A stretch of 64,000 nucleotides of DNA from CBDHDN01 sp965261585 (GCA_965261585.1 CBDHDN010000069.1:94101-158100); one strand, 5' to 3'; counted from the first letter of the stretch, positions 51,424-61,109 are shown. Notes: a model not told the origin generated them from the letters alone. A program made the numbers and translations.

Positions 51424-52498
51424 TCAGGCGCCGTTCAGCGGCCGGACGTGGGCGTTGGGCAGCAGCGCCTCGGACTCCGTGTCGAAGACCAGCGAGCTCG
51501 CCGCATCGAAATCGACGTGGGTCTGGGCGCCGATCTGATGGGCCGCCGTGGCGCCGGCCTCGAGCACCCGGACGAGGCCGAGCGGGGTGTCGCAGACGTA
51601 GAGGATCTCGCGGCCCATGGGCTCGCGCTGGGCGATGCGGCCGGGAACGCCCGTGGCGCCCAAGCGCAGATGCTCCGGCCGCAGGCCGAGCGTCACCTTG
51701 GCCCGCGTGTCACCCTCGAACGGCAGCTGCGTCTCGCCGACCTTGATGGTACCGTTCTGGGCCTCGCCCTCGAACAGGTTGATTGGTGGCGAGCCGATGA
51801 AGCTGGCGACGAAGACGCTCGCCGGCCGCTCGTAGAGGTCGTCCGGGCTGCCGATCTGCTCGATGTGGCCGGCCCGCATGCAGATGATGCGGTCGGCCAT
51901 GGTCGTCGCCTCGATCTGGTCGTGGGTCACCAGGATCGTCGTGACGCCGAGGCGTTCCTGCAGCGCTTTGATCTCGGTGCGCATGGTGAGGCGCAGGGTC
52001 GCATCGAGATTGGACAGCGGCTCGTCGAGCAGCAGGAGCGCCGGGTCCTTGACCAGCGCGCGGGCCAGCGCGACGCGCTGTTGCTGGCCGCCCCGACAGC
52101 TGGCTCGGCCGGCGCTCCATCAACTCGGTGATCTGGACCAGCTCGGCGGCCTCCTTGATGCGCCGCTCGGCCTCGTCCGCCGGCGTCTTCTTGAAACGCA
52201 GCGGGAAGCGGATGTTTTCCTGCACTGTCAAATGCGGATAGAGCGCATAGGACTGGAAGACGATGCCGACGTTGCGGTCGCGCGCCTCGACCTCGTTCAC
52301 GCGATCACCGTCGAACAACAAATCGCCGTCGGACGGCAGGTAGATCCCGGCCAGCATGAACAGGCTCGTCGACTTGCCGCAGCCCGACGGGCCGAGCAGC
52401 GACACGAACTCGCCATCGTTGATGAGCAGGTTCATGTCCGGGATGACCATGACATCGCCGAAGCGTTTCTCGATGTGGCGGAACTCGACTGTCGCCAA
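51424..52498 (-). pseudogene. Sugar/glycerol-phosphate-type ABC ATPase (MalK/UgpC-like), frameshifted
   Basis: The first frame from ATG 52498 (MATVEFRHIEKRFGDVMVIP) holds Walker A (LLGPSGCGKSTSLFMLAG) and the Q-loop (GIVFQSYALYPHLTVQENI) and breaks at ERRPSQLSG in a run of four C (52091-52094; G on the coding strand). The next frame continues GQQQRVALARALVKDPALLL, Walker B, the H-loop (ILVTHDQIEATTMADRI) and a C-terminal TOBE/MalK regulatory domain (VTLGLRPEHLRLGATGVPGR) to 51424. Removing one G restores about 358 residues. It sits between the permeases and a phosphodiesterase gene. Confidence 0.9.
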
Positions 52499-52517
52499 TG
52501 GCTTCAGTCCTTTGGGA

Positions 52518-53615
52518 TCAGCCCTTCACGCCGCCGACATTCATCTGCAGCAGGTATTTCTGCGCGACCGTGTAGAGAACAAAACTGGGCAGTATGTAGA
52601 AGAAGGCGACCGCGGAAACGAGGCCGAAATCGATGCCCAGGTTCGTCTCCTCGGTGACGAAGAACATGTAGAGGCTCATCGTCCACTTCGCCTGTTTGGT
52701 CGCCAACACCAGCACGAAAATGAACTCTTCCCAACCGCGGATGAAGACGAACACCGAAACGGCGATCATGCCGTTCTTGACCTGGGGCAGCACGACCTTG
52801 ACGAAGGCCTGACGCCGGGTCGCCCCGTCGGTCAGCGCGCTCATCTCGATCTCCCAGGGCACGGCGTCGAAAAAGCCCTTCATGATGAACACGGCGAACG
52901 GCAGCTCGATGCCGACGATCACCAGCATCACCCCGACCAAGGTGTTCAGCAGGCCGATCTTCCACATAATGAGAAAGATCGGAATCAGCAGCACGGTCGT
53001 CGGAAAGGCGTGCAGTATCAGCATCGCCGCCAGCGACTTGGTGCGGAAGCGGTACTGGAAACGGGAGATGTAGTAGCCGGCCAGACTGGCGATGGTGATG
53101 GTGATGATCGTCGCCAATCCGGCGATGAACAACGAGTTGCCGAACGCGGTCCACACCGATGGGAACGCCGTGACGCTGAAGCCGGGCCGGCTCTGCTCCG
53201 CCACTATGTTGTCGTTGGCGGTGTTGAAGTTCGGGTTGAACAGGAACCGGAAGTTGTCGGTGTGCAGGCTGGGCCCGAGGACGACGGCGTAGATGACGGC
53301 CGTGACGAGCGCGATGACGCCCCAGCCGATCATTGCCCGTCGTCGCGTCCCCGCGATCGTCGACCACACCCAGATCGCGATTACCGCCGGTACCAGGATG
53401 AAGATCGAGGGCCACAGGACCTCGGTGTTGATGTCGTCCAGGCGGGCCGAGAACGCCAGGGTGACCAACCAGAAATAGGGTATGAAGACCGGCAATGACG
53501 CCACGATCAGGAATGCATAGAGCGACAGGTTCTTGGCGCGGCGTCCACGGCGAGCCTTGGCGGCGAGGTTTGTCCCATTGGGTCTGGGTCGACGCGCGTG
53601 GGGCTGTTGTCGCAA
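52518..53615 (-). CDS. Carbohydrate-type ABC permease (MalG/UgpE-like)
   Basis: The roughly 365-residue permease has a long N-terminal region and six or more helices. The EAA-type loop is EIEMSALTDGATRRQAFVKV then VLPQVKNGMIA. Other family segments are GNSLFIAGLATIITITIASL and MLILHAFPTTVLLIPIFLIM. A 100-residue insertion between the first two helices makes it longer than MalG. The start is unclear: TTG 53615 is in frame. An ATG at 53619 with GAGGTG upstream is in a neighbouring frame, so a small N-terminal frameshift is possible. It follows the MalF-like gene directly. Confidence 0.88.
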   Translation of the reverse strand: MRQQPHARRPRPNGTNLAAKARRGRRAKNLSLYAFLIVASLPVFIPYFWLVTLAFSARLDDINTEVLWPSIFILVPAVIAIWVWSTIAGTRRRAMIGWGVIALVTAVIYAVVLGPSLHTDNFRFLFNPNFNTANDNIVAEQSRPGFSVTAFPSVWTAFGNSLFIAGLATIITITIASLAGYYISRFQYRFRTKSLAAMLILHAFPTTVLLIPIFLIMWKIGLLNTLVGVMLVIVGIELPFAVFIMKGFFDAVPWEIEMSALTDGATRRQAFVKVVLPQVKNGMIAVSVFVFIRGWEEFIFVLVLATKQAKWTMSLYMFFVTEETNLGIDFGLVSAVAFFYILPSFVLYTVAQKYLLQMNVGGVKG

Positions 53616-53622
53616 CCATGGC

Positions 53623-54579
53623 TCAATGCACCTCGATCCGTGGTTCCTGCATCAGCTTTTGCATGTTGGAGAGGCGCCACAGGACAAGGGCCAGGATCAC
53701 GCCCGGGATGATCAGGAAAAACGCCAAGGCTGAGCCGTAGGCATACTGGCCGGAGGCGCTGAAGGCGCGTTGAAAGATGAAGATCGCATAGACCGTCGTC
53801 GCCCTGAACGGGCCGCCACCGGTAATCAGCAGGATGTACTCGAAGCTCGTCATGAGCGAGAGCGTCTGCCAGATGATGATGTATGTCAGCGGCCACCTGA
53901 GTTGCGGCAATGTGATGTGGCGTACGATCGACCAGGACCCGGCGCCGTCGCATCGCGCGGCGTGGAACAGGTGCTCGGGGATGCCGCGAATGGCAGACGT
54001 CAGGATGATCATGCCGAACGAGGCCCCGACGAACCCGTTGGCGAAGATGATCACCCACATGGCCTGGCTTTGCCGCAGATCGATCGCTTCCGTAACGCCA
54101 AAGACGTGGAACAGGACCTGGTTGACCAAGCTCGTGTCGCCGCCATGGACCGACCAGGTCCACAGAACGGCGTAGACGACCGACGGGCTCATCCGCGGCA
54201 GCAGCCAGACGGCGCGGAAGAACGTGCCCGAGCCCTGTGGCAACGCCGTCGTCATCAGCGCCAGGACGAGGCCGAACGTGACGTTGAAAATCGCCAGCGT
54301 GCCGCCGACGTAGAGCACCGTCCGCAGGATCACACCAGGCAATTGCCGGTCGGTGCTGAACACGCGTTGGTAGTTCTTGAAAGTGAACTCGGTGATCCGC
54401 AGGTTACGGCCGAGGTCGGTGAACGAGATCACGATGTCGACAATAACCGGCAAAACAAAGAACAGGCCGACGATAACGACCGCCGGCCCGAGGAAGAACA
54501 GCATGTTGACGCGCCGGCGCAGGTCCATGGCGCGCAATGCGTTTGCGCGGACCGCTAGGTCTTCCGTGATCGTTGCCAA
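53623..54579 (-). CDS. Carbohydrate-type ABC permease (MalF/UgpA-like)
   Basis: The 318-residue permease has six helices starting NMLFFLGPAVVIVGLFFVLP. The EAA-type loop reads LFHAARCDGAGSWSIVRHIT then LPQLRWPLTYI. It is the usual partner of the downstream MalG-like permease. ATG 54579 (MATITEDLAVRANALRAMDL) is well placed. A hairpin separates it from the binding-protein gene upstream. Confidence 0.9.
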   Translation of the reverse strand: MATITEDLAVRANALRAMDLRRRVNMLFFLGPAVVIVGLFFVLPVIVDIVISFTDLGRNLRITEFTFKNYQRVFSTDRQLPGVILRTVLYVGGTLAIFNVTFGLVLALMTTALPQGSGTFFRAVWLLPRMSPSVVYAVLWTWSVHGGDTSLVNQVLFHVFGVTEAIDLRQSQAMWVIIFANGFVGASFGMIILTSAIRGIPEHLFHAARCDGAGSWSIVRHITLPQLRWPLTYIIIWQTLSLMTSFEYILLITGGGPFRATTVYAIFIFQRAFSASGQYAYGSALAFFLIIPGVILALVLWRLSNMQKLMQEPRIEVH

Positions 54580-54660
54580 CGCAGCCCCCTGTCGGCGGTG
54601 GTGCCTCGGTCCTAGTCCTACGGTTTGATGCTAGCGCCGAACGGCACCGTTGAAAAGGCC

Positions 54661-54688
54661 ATGGGGGAACCCATCGGGTTCCCCCACG
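54661..54688 (-). terminator. Stem-loop between binding-protein and permease genes
   Basis: TGGGGGAACCC pairs with GGGTTCCCCCA around a two- or three-base loop just after the stop of the binding-protein gene. Such hairpins commonly raise binding-protein mRNA levels over those of permeases by partial termination or 3' protection. A short TTTT follows on the minus strand. Confidence 0.65.
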
Positions 54689-54708
54689 GCAAAGTCTCGA
54701 ACAGGGTG

Positions 54709-56076
54709 CTACTGCACCATGATGCTGTCGGGGATGCGGGCCTCCGCTTCCTCGATCACGAACGAAGCTGCCTCCTTGGAGGAGATCTGACCGGTCTCGA
54801 CGCCCTGCAGGGCCTCATAGATGATCTGGTTCAACGCGCCGAAGTCGCCGTGGTTCGGCATGTACTTCGTGATCTCCAACAACGGCGTCGGCAGCGCCAG
54901 CGCCCACTGCTCCTGATAGCGCGGATCGTCGAGCTGCGAGCGGTTGATGCCCAGATGGGTCGTCGACACGGCATGGTCGGTGTTGAGGTCGGCCGCCGAG
55001 GCGAAGCCGACGACGCGGGCCGCCAGCTCGGCATTCTCGGAGAGCGCGCTGACGCCATAGACGATCGGGTGCGTCAGGCTGCCTGGCTGGCCGCCCTTCA
55101 CGGACGCGGCCGCGGCTGCCCAGCCGAACTGCTCGAAGAACGCGCCCTGTTCGCTCGGCACGCCGCGCGGGAACGCGTTGGAGCCGAGGTCCCAGATGCC
55201 GTACATCCACATCGCCGCGTTGTTGTCGCGATAGAACTGGTCGCGGATGAAACCCCAGTCGAGCGATGTGTTGTTGGCTGGCGTCACGCCGTTCTGCACG
55301 TTGCGCTCGAACCAGCCATAGGCGCCGGCCAGCTTGTCCTCTTCGAGCAACAGCTTGCCGCTGGCCTCGTCGACGAACGTATTGCCGTACTGGTTGAACA
55401 CCATGATGTAGTCGGGGCCGCGTGACGGGCGGTGGAAGATGCCGTACTCGGCATCGGTGTTGTCGACGACCTGCTTGGCGATGTCGGACATGTCGTCCAG
55501 CGTCACCTCGCCGGCCATTACGCGCTCATCGAGGCTCTCGATGAAGGCGTCGTCGTATCCGGCCTGGCGCATCAGACCCTTGTTGTAGAAGAACATGCGC
55601 GCCTCGGCGTCCTGGGGCACGGCGAAACGGCGGCCGCCGCATTCGGTCGAGGCCCACAGCGACGGGAAGATGTCGCCGAACAGATCGGGGTTCGCCTGGG
55701 TGAAGTCCGTCAGGTCGTAGGCGAAGCCGGAGTCGGCGAACGCACAGATCCATTCATGCGCCGCGTGGAACAGGTCCGGCCCATCGCCGATGGCGAAGGC
55801 GCGCAGCATGCGCTCGGCATCGCCGTCGTAGCCGCCGTCGGCGGGCTGTTCGAGCACGTTCACCTGGACGCGGAAATCGGCGCCTTCGGCGGCGAGCTGC
55901 TCGTTCAGTCGATCGGCGCCCTTGAGGATGTTGCCGGGGCGTAGCGGCCCTGAATTGTCGGCGCGCGACCAGAGCGTCAGCTCGATCGTCTGTTGGGCGA
56001 CCGCGGTGCCGGTAAACAGCGGCGCCACGAGCGCGAGCGCCGCAACGGCGCCCGTCAGTGTGTAGCTAAGCTTCAT
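54709..56076 (-). CDS. ABC transporter extracellular substrate-binding protein (family 1)
   Basis: The 455-residue product has a signal peptide (MKLSYTLTGAVAALALVAPL, cleavage after TAVAQ). A family-1 solute-binding fold follows: TIELTLWSRADNSGPLRPGN, GDGPDLFHAAHEWICAFADS, RFAVPQDAEARMFFYNKGLM, AAMWMYGIWDLGSN, and ANTDHAV-like late segments. GGGAGG lies seven nt before ATG 56076. It is the first gene of the operon: binding protein, MalF-like, MalG-like, ATPase, phosphodiesterase. The ligand is unknown; sugars or glycerophosphodiesters are likely candidates. Confidence 0.9.
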   Translation of the reverse strand: MKLSYTLTGAVAALALVAPLFTGTAVAQQTIELTLWSRADNSGPLRPGNILKGADRLNEQLAAEGADFRVQVNVLEQPADGGYDGDAERMLRAFAIGDGPDLFHAAHEWICAFADSGFAYDLTDFTQANPDLFGDIFPSLWASTECGGRRFAVPQDAEARMFFYNKGLMRQAGYDDAFIESLDERVMAGEVTLDDMSDIAKQVVDNTDAEYGIFHRPSRGPDYIMVFNQYGNTFVDEASGKLLLEEDKLAGAYGWFERNVQNGVTPANNTSLDWGFIRDQFYRDNNAAMWMYGIWDLGSNAFPRGVPSEQGAFFEQFGWAAAAASVKGGQPGSLTHPIVYGVSALSENAELAARVVGFASAADLNTDHAVSTTHLGINRSQLDDPRYQEQWALALPTPLLEITKYMPNHGDFGALNQIIYEALQGVETGQISSKEAASFVIEEAEARIPDSIMVQ

Positions 56077-56473
56077 GGGTAGACCTCCCGTTGAATGACA
56101 TGCGGCTCGCGTCCTATCGAGCCAAACCAGTGTATTTTTGTGACAACTGCGTAGCACCAATAGCATACGTTGACGCTGGACCACTCCGCAAATGAGTCCG
56201 TCAAGGCCGGTGCGGTCGCGCGCCGCCTCAGAATTCACCTATGCCGGTGACGAAAACGGGTGCAGGCGGGATCCGGGCGTGCGGGCGGAAGGCTCGCATT
56301 GGTCTGGCGTGTGACGGCGAGCAGGCGATAGCGGCCCGCTTTGGCGCATTTCGGCCGGCTCGGCAGATGTCGGCGTCACGGGTTGTCGTCGAGAGGAGGC
56401 CCGCCGTGTGCACGGCGCCGGCATGCTCTGGTAAAGTGCAGCGCAATGAAGCCGATTGGGGAGAGCCGCACCG
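56077..56473. other. Divergent promoter region, no gene seen
   Basis: About 400 bp between the divergent binding-protein and glyoxalase genes. A relatively AT-rich stretch at 56130-56180 (GTGTATTTTTGTGACAACTG) may hold the operon promoter. No coding frame or repeat is supported. Confidence 0.5.
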
Positions 56474-56893
56474 ATGAAATACCTGCACACGATGGTCCGC
56501 GTGACCGACATCGACGCGTCGCTGGCGTTCTACCGCGACAAGCTCGGTCTCGAAGTGGTCCGGCGCACCGAGAACGAGAAGGGGCGCTATACGCTGGTCT
56601 TTCTGGCGGCGCCCGGCGACCACGACGCCCAGGTCGAGCTGACCTACAACTGGGACCCGGAGAAATATGACGGCGGCCGCAACTTCGGCCACCTGGCCTA
56701 TCACGTGGAGGATATCTATGCCGCCTGTCAGCGGCTGATGGACGGCGGCGTGACGATCAACCGACCGCCGCGCGACGGCCACATGGCGTTCGTGCGCTCG
56801 CCCGACGGCATCTCGATCGAGCTCATTCAGGCCGGCCAGGCCCTGCCGCCCCAGGAGCCCTGGTCGTCGATGCAGAACACCGGGGCCTGGTGA
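56474..56893 (+). CDS. gloA: Lactoylglutathione lyase (glyoxalase I)
   Basis: The 139-residue product is a close match to GloA, which isomerises the methylglyoxal-glutathione hemithioacetal. Metal ligands are His in MKYLHTMVRVTDIDASLAFY, Glu in HDAQVELTYNWDPEKYDGG, His in NFGHLAYHVEDIYAACQRL and Glu in SPDGISIELIQAGQALPP. GGGGAGAG precedes ATG 56474. It is monocistronic. Confidence 0.92.
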   Translation: MKYLHTMVRVTDIDASLAFYRDKLGLEVVRRTENEKGRYTLVFLAAPGDHDAQVELTYNWDPEKYDGGRNFGHLAYHVEDIYAACQRLMDGGVTINRPPRDGHMAFVRSPDGISIELIQAGQALPPQEPWSSMQNTGAW

Positions 56894-56944
56894 GGGCGGC
56901 ACCCGGCGAGGAGCGATCCCGCGGCGGTAGGTCGTTCTCCCCCC

Positions 56945-57290
56945 GTGTCATTGCCGGCCTTGAGCCACTGGTGTCCGGTTTGCTGACGCCGCAACACTGG
57001 TTCGAAACCCCGGCCCTGAGCCGGGGCCCAGAAACACGGAACCCAGGCGTACGGCGAAGGCGCACTGATCGCGGCTCCCCCAATTCAACGGCCCTTGATG
57101 TGATCGGGGGCTCTTCGCGGTCTCACGCTTGTTCCGTGTTCCTGGGCCCCGGCTCAGGGCCGGGGTGAAGCATCTGATTTTCGAGTCCCACCATCGATCG
57201 ATGGCTGCAAACGCCTGCGCGTCCAGCGGCATCCGGCGGTGCGCCTCGACTTAGGCCGGACAGCAGTGGCTCAAGGCCGGCAATGACGGC
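56945..57290. repeat. Nested palindromic intergenic element
   Basis: Outer arms: GTCATTGCCGGCCTTGAGCC at 56945 has its complement near 57290, and GTCCGGTT pairs with GGCCGGACAGCAGTGG. Inner arms: AACCCCGGCCCTGAGCCGGG with CCAGAAACACGGAAC at 57007-57045 are mirrored at 57130-57168. The ACCGGACAGCAGTGG-type unit also occurs inside the repeat at 37493-37951. There is no gene in the 430-bp gap. Confidence 0.75.
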
Positions 57291-57323
57291 AAGAGATGAG
57301 TGCGCTTGCCGACGTGGCCGATC

Positions 57324-57719
57324 CTACACTGTCCGGTCGCCGGCGTGGCTCGATGTCACCGTGATGCGGTAGCCGTCGGGCCCGTCGATCTGGAAGTAGC
57401 GGTGAAAGCGGCTGGCTTCGATGTCCGATGGGTTGTGGCCCAGCCCGGCGTAGTAGGCGTGCGCCGCGTCGACGTCGTCGACCATCAGGTCGAATGGCGC
57501 CGGCGTGTCCGGCGCGATCGGCTCCCTCGCGGCGTGGACCACCAGGTGCGTGCCGCCACGCAGCTCGAGCACGGCAACCTCGTCGCCTTCGGCGATCGGG
57601 CGCAGCCCCAGATTGACGAACAAGGCGCCGGCGGCGCCGACGTCGTTCACCGGTATCGAGACGTGACCGACCGCCACTGGCGGCCGGGTCGCGTTGTCAC
57701 TTGCCGGCTCGAACGCCAT
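57324..57719 (-). CDS. VOC family protein
   Basis: The 131-residue product (MAFEPASDNATRPPVAVGHV) has two VOC modules. His in VAVGHVSIPVNDVGAAGALF and Glu in VAVLELRGGTHLVVHA sit at ligand positions. The second half (PFDLMVDDVDAAHAYYAGLG, FQIDGPDGYRITVTSSHAGD) lacks the canonical His and Glu. It is therefore more likely a binding or resistance-type member than glyoxalase I. ATG 57719 is the preferred start. Confidence 0.85.
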   Translation of the reverse strand: MAFEPASDNATRPPVAVGHVSIPVNDVGAAGALFVNLGLRPIAEGDEVAVLELRGGTHLVVHAAREPIAPDTPAPFDLMVDDVDAAHAYYAGLGHNPSDIEASRFHRYFQIDGPDGYRITVTSSHAGDRTV

Positions 57720-57769
57720 ACCACACTCCGATGTGCTGTGTGCCTGAGCAGGGCGCTTCCAGGTCTGAC

Positions 57770-57976
57770 TCACTCCGCGGCTGGTTTGACTCCGCGGGCC
57801 GGGCGCACGACACGTGCGCGGCGAAGGTCTTCGTCGGTCATCTGCGGCGCGGCGTCCGGATCGGCTTCAATCTGTCGCCTAATGTCTTCGTCGGTCAGCA
57901 CGTCGAATTTGGCCCGGTCAATCTGGCTACTGTCCTTCGGGACGCCCTGATCCGATGACTTCCGTCTGGTAGGCAT
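57770..57976 (-). CDS. brnA: BrnA-like antitoxin, short
   Basis: The 68-residue product (MPTRRKSSDQGVPKDSSQID) matches the N-terminal region of BrnA antitoxins: LTDEDIRRQIEADPDAAPQM and TDEDLRRARVVRPARGVKP. It ends before the ribbon-helix-helix DNA-binding part found in longer BrnA. The start lies inside the 3' end of the brnT frame (about 50-nt overlap), the expected toxin-then-antitoxin order. It would bind and neutralise BrnT; autorepression is doubtful without the DNA-binding part. Confidence 0.75.
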   Translation of the reverse strand: MPTRRKSSDQGVPKDSSQIDRAKFDVLTDEDIRRQIEADPDAAPQMTDEDLRRARVVRPARGVKPAAE

Positions 57977-58224
57977 CGCGCTCTTTCCTGTTCGCCTTGC
58001 GGGCCGAGATCAATCGGCGCAGTACGCCTCGCCACGTGTAGATCACGACCAATGTGTCACTCGCCACCTGGCCGATCGCAATGAATCGAGCTTCACCATA
58101 GCTGCGCCTGCCATCGATCCATTCTAGCACGGCGCGGTCAAAGATCCGAGCCGCGTACGCGAAGGAGACTTGGTGTTTCTCCAAGTTCAATCGGCTTTTT
58201 CTCCTGATCGTACTCGATGTCCAC
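57927..58224 (-). pseudogene. brnT: BrnT-like RNase toxin, frameshifted near N-terminus
   Basis: The frame from about codon 9 reads RLNLEKHQVSFAYAARIFDR, then YGEARFIAIGQVASDTLVVI and YTWRGVLRRLISARKANRKE, a clear BrnT toxin (a RelE-fold ribonuclease). The expected N-terminus (VDIEYDQEK) is encoded from GTG 58224 but in another frame. A run of five T at 58196-58200 (A on the coding strand) is one base too long. Either the toxin is inactivated or this is an assembly indel. It is paired with brnA downstream. Confidence 0.8.
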
Positions 58225-58350
58225 GTGGAGCCTTCAGGCACTGGCCATCTCGCTGACGCCCCATTGTAAGGCTGCCGCGCGCCCGCGTCAGCGTCACTGG
58301 CTGCGACCTGCCAATTGAACGCGGCGGCCCGGCCTGCCACGATCGTGGCC

Positions 58351-59253
58351 ATGCCGGAGCTGCCCGACGTCACGGTCTACATCACCAGCCTGGAGCGCCA
58401 TATCGGCTGCGCGACGCTGGAACGGGTCAGGCTGTTCAGCCCGTTCATCCTGCGCACGGTGGAGCCGCCGGTCGCCGCCGTAGAGGGCCAGCCGGTGCGC
58501 ACATTGCGCCGCCTCGGCAAGCGCATCGTCATCGGTTTCCCGGACGACGTGTTCGTGGTGATCCACCTGATGATCGCCGGGCGGCTCTACTGGCAGGCGC
58601 GCGACGCCAAGCCGCCGGGCAAGCGCGGGCTCGCGGCGTTCGACTTTGCGAGCGGCACGCTGATGTTCACCGAGGCGGCAACGAAAAAGCGCGCGTCGCT
58701 GCACGTCGTGCGTGGCGTGGCGGCGCTGGCCGAGCACGATCCCGGCGGCCTCGAGGTCGTGGACTGCGACGCCGCCGCCTTTGCGGCGGCGCTGACGCGT
58801 ACCAACCACACGCTGAAGCGGGCGCTCACCGACCCGCGGACGTTCTCCGGCATCGGCAACGCGTACTCCGACGAGATCCTGCACCGGGCGCGGCTGTCGC
58901 CGATCAAGTGGACGCAGAAGCTGACCGACGAAGAGGTCGCCCGCCTGCACGCGGCGACCCAAGACGTCCTGCGCGAATGGATCGCGCGCCTGACGGCGCA
59001 AGTCGGCGAGGGCTTCCCGGAAAAGGTGACGGCGTTCCGGCCCGAGATGGCCGTGCATGGCCGCTACCGCCAGCCATGCCCGGTCTGCGGCGCCCCGGTG
59101 CAGCGCATCGCCTATGCCTCGAACGAGGCGAACTACTGCGCGCGCTGCCAGACCGACGGCAAGCTCTTGGCCGACCGCTCGTTGTCGCGCCTGCTGAAAC
59201 GCGACTGGCCGCGCACGCTGGAAGAGTTGGAAGAGCTGCGCGCCGGTGGATGA
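58351..59253 (+). CDS. Fpg/Nei family DNA glycosylase
   Basis: The 300-residue protein starts MPELPDVTVYITSLERHIGC; after Met removal Pro1 and Glu2 are the catalytic pair of Fpg/Nei base-excision enzymes. RTLRRLGKRIVIGFPDDVFV and IHLMIAGRLYWQARDAKPPG follow, then the H2TH region (RTFSGIGNAYSDEILHRARL) and a C-terminal zinc finger (CPVCGAPVQR and NYCARCQTDGK). It is longer than most and the lesion preference is not evident. It starts after a convergent or divergent spacing of about 130 bp from brnT. Confidence 0.93.
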   Translation: MPELPDVTVYITSLERHIGCATLERVRLFSPFILRTVEPPVAAVEGQPVRTLRRLGKRIVIGFPDDVFVVIHLMIAGRLYWQARDAKPPGKRGLAAFDFASGTLMFTEAATKKRASLHVVRGVAALAEHDPGGLEVVDCDAAAFAAALTRTNHTLKRALTDPRTFSGIGNAYSDEILHRARLSPIKWTQKLTDEEVARLHAATQDVLREWIARLTAQVGEGFPEKVTAFRPEMAVHGRYRQPCPVCGAPVQRIAYASNEANYCARCQTDGKLLADRSLSRLLKRDWPRTLEELEELRAGG

Positions 59254-59296
59254 ATCGCCGGCGCGGGGAGGCCTGGACCCCCGGCTAGCCGGGGCC

Positions 59297-59403
59297 TAGT
59301 GCACCGATCCAGACAAATGATTCACCGTGCGCTGGAGCAACCCGTTGTTTTGTATTCAGAATCAGGTTTCCACTGTGACGGCTCTGACTGAGTCGGTGCA
59401 CTA
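59297..59403 (+). mobile_element. 107-bp MITE-like element, copy 2
   Basis: The same element as at 36082-36188, with perfect 11-bp terminal inverted repeats (TAGTGCACCGA, TCGGTGCACTA) flanked by CTAG. It differs in three positions; its internal frame has a TGA. Its right end supplies the TAG stop codon of the neighbouring DUF4170 gene. Confidence 0.88.
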
Positions 59404-59595
59404 GCCCCTGGTCTCCTGCGCCACGGTGAAGCGGGCGTGGCACAGGCTCGAGGTCTCGGCTGCGAGGCGGCGCCACACGGCGAGCGCGCTGTCGCGGCTG
59501 GCGAAGGGACCGGCGATGCGCTCGGTCCCGACAACTAGCGTCTCGAAGCTGGTGTCCGTGTATTCCCCGCCGATGATCCAATAACGCGTACTCAT
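59401..59595 (-). CDS. DUF4170 family protein
   Basis: The 64-residue product (MSTRYWIIGGEYTDTSFETL) matches DUF4170, a small alphaproteobacterial family with the conserved YWxxGGEYTDT start and IAGPFASRDSALAVWRRLA. The last codons run into CTAG at the end of a MITE-like element, which provides the stop; since the target itself is CTAG, the original stop may have been preserved. It is on the same strand as aceA, about 50 bp downstream. The function is unknown. Confidence 0.85.
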   Translation of the reverse strand: MSTRYWIIGGEYTDTSFETLVVGTERIAGPFASRDSALAVWRRLAAETSSLCHARFTVAQETRG

Positions 59596-59645
59596 AACAC
59601 GCCCTTTCCTGGCGGCGCCTCCCCCGGCACCGCTCCCTTTTTCGT

Positions 59646-60926
<1,281 letters not shown>

Positions 60927-61109
60927 GGTCCATATCCTCCGAACGGTGTTCAGCAGTCACTGTAGTTGACAATACATGCAAATGTACATAACTTGTTGAT
61001 TTTAAAAGAGTTAGTTCGGAAATTTTGAAAACTTCTTAACCATGTTTTAGTAAATATTGTAAATATTGGGCTCCACGGGGGCCCTCGATGACGGCACCGG
61101 GAGGGGCCG
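60927..61109. promoter_or_regulatory. Divergent aceA/regulator control region
   Basis: This 183-bp spacer is strikingly AT-rich compared with its surroundings. It has a perfect dyad AATATT-GTA-AATATT at 61053-61067 and ACATGCAAATGTACAT at 60972-60987. These are candidate sites for the divergent regulator and RNA polymerase. The exact binding site is not known from sequence alone. Confidence 0.6.
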
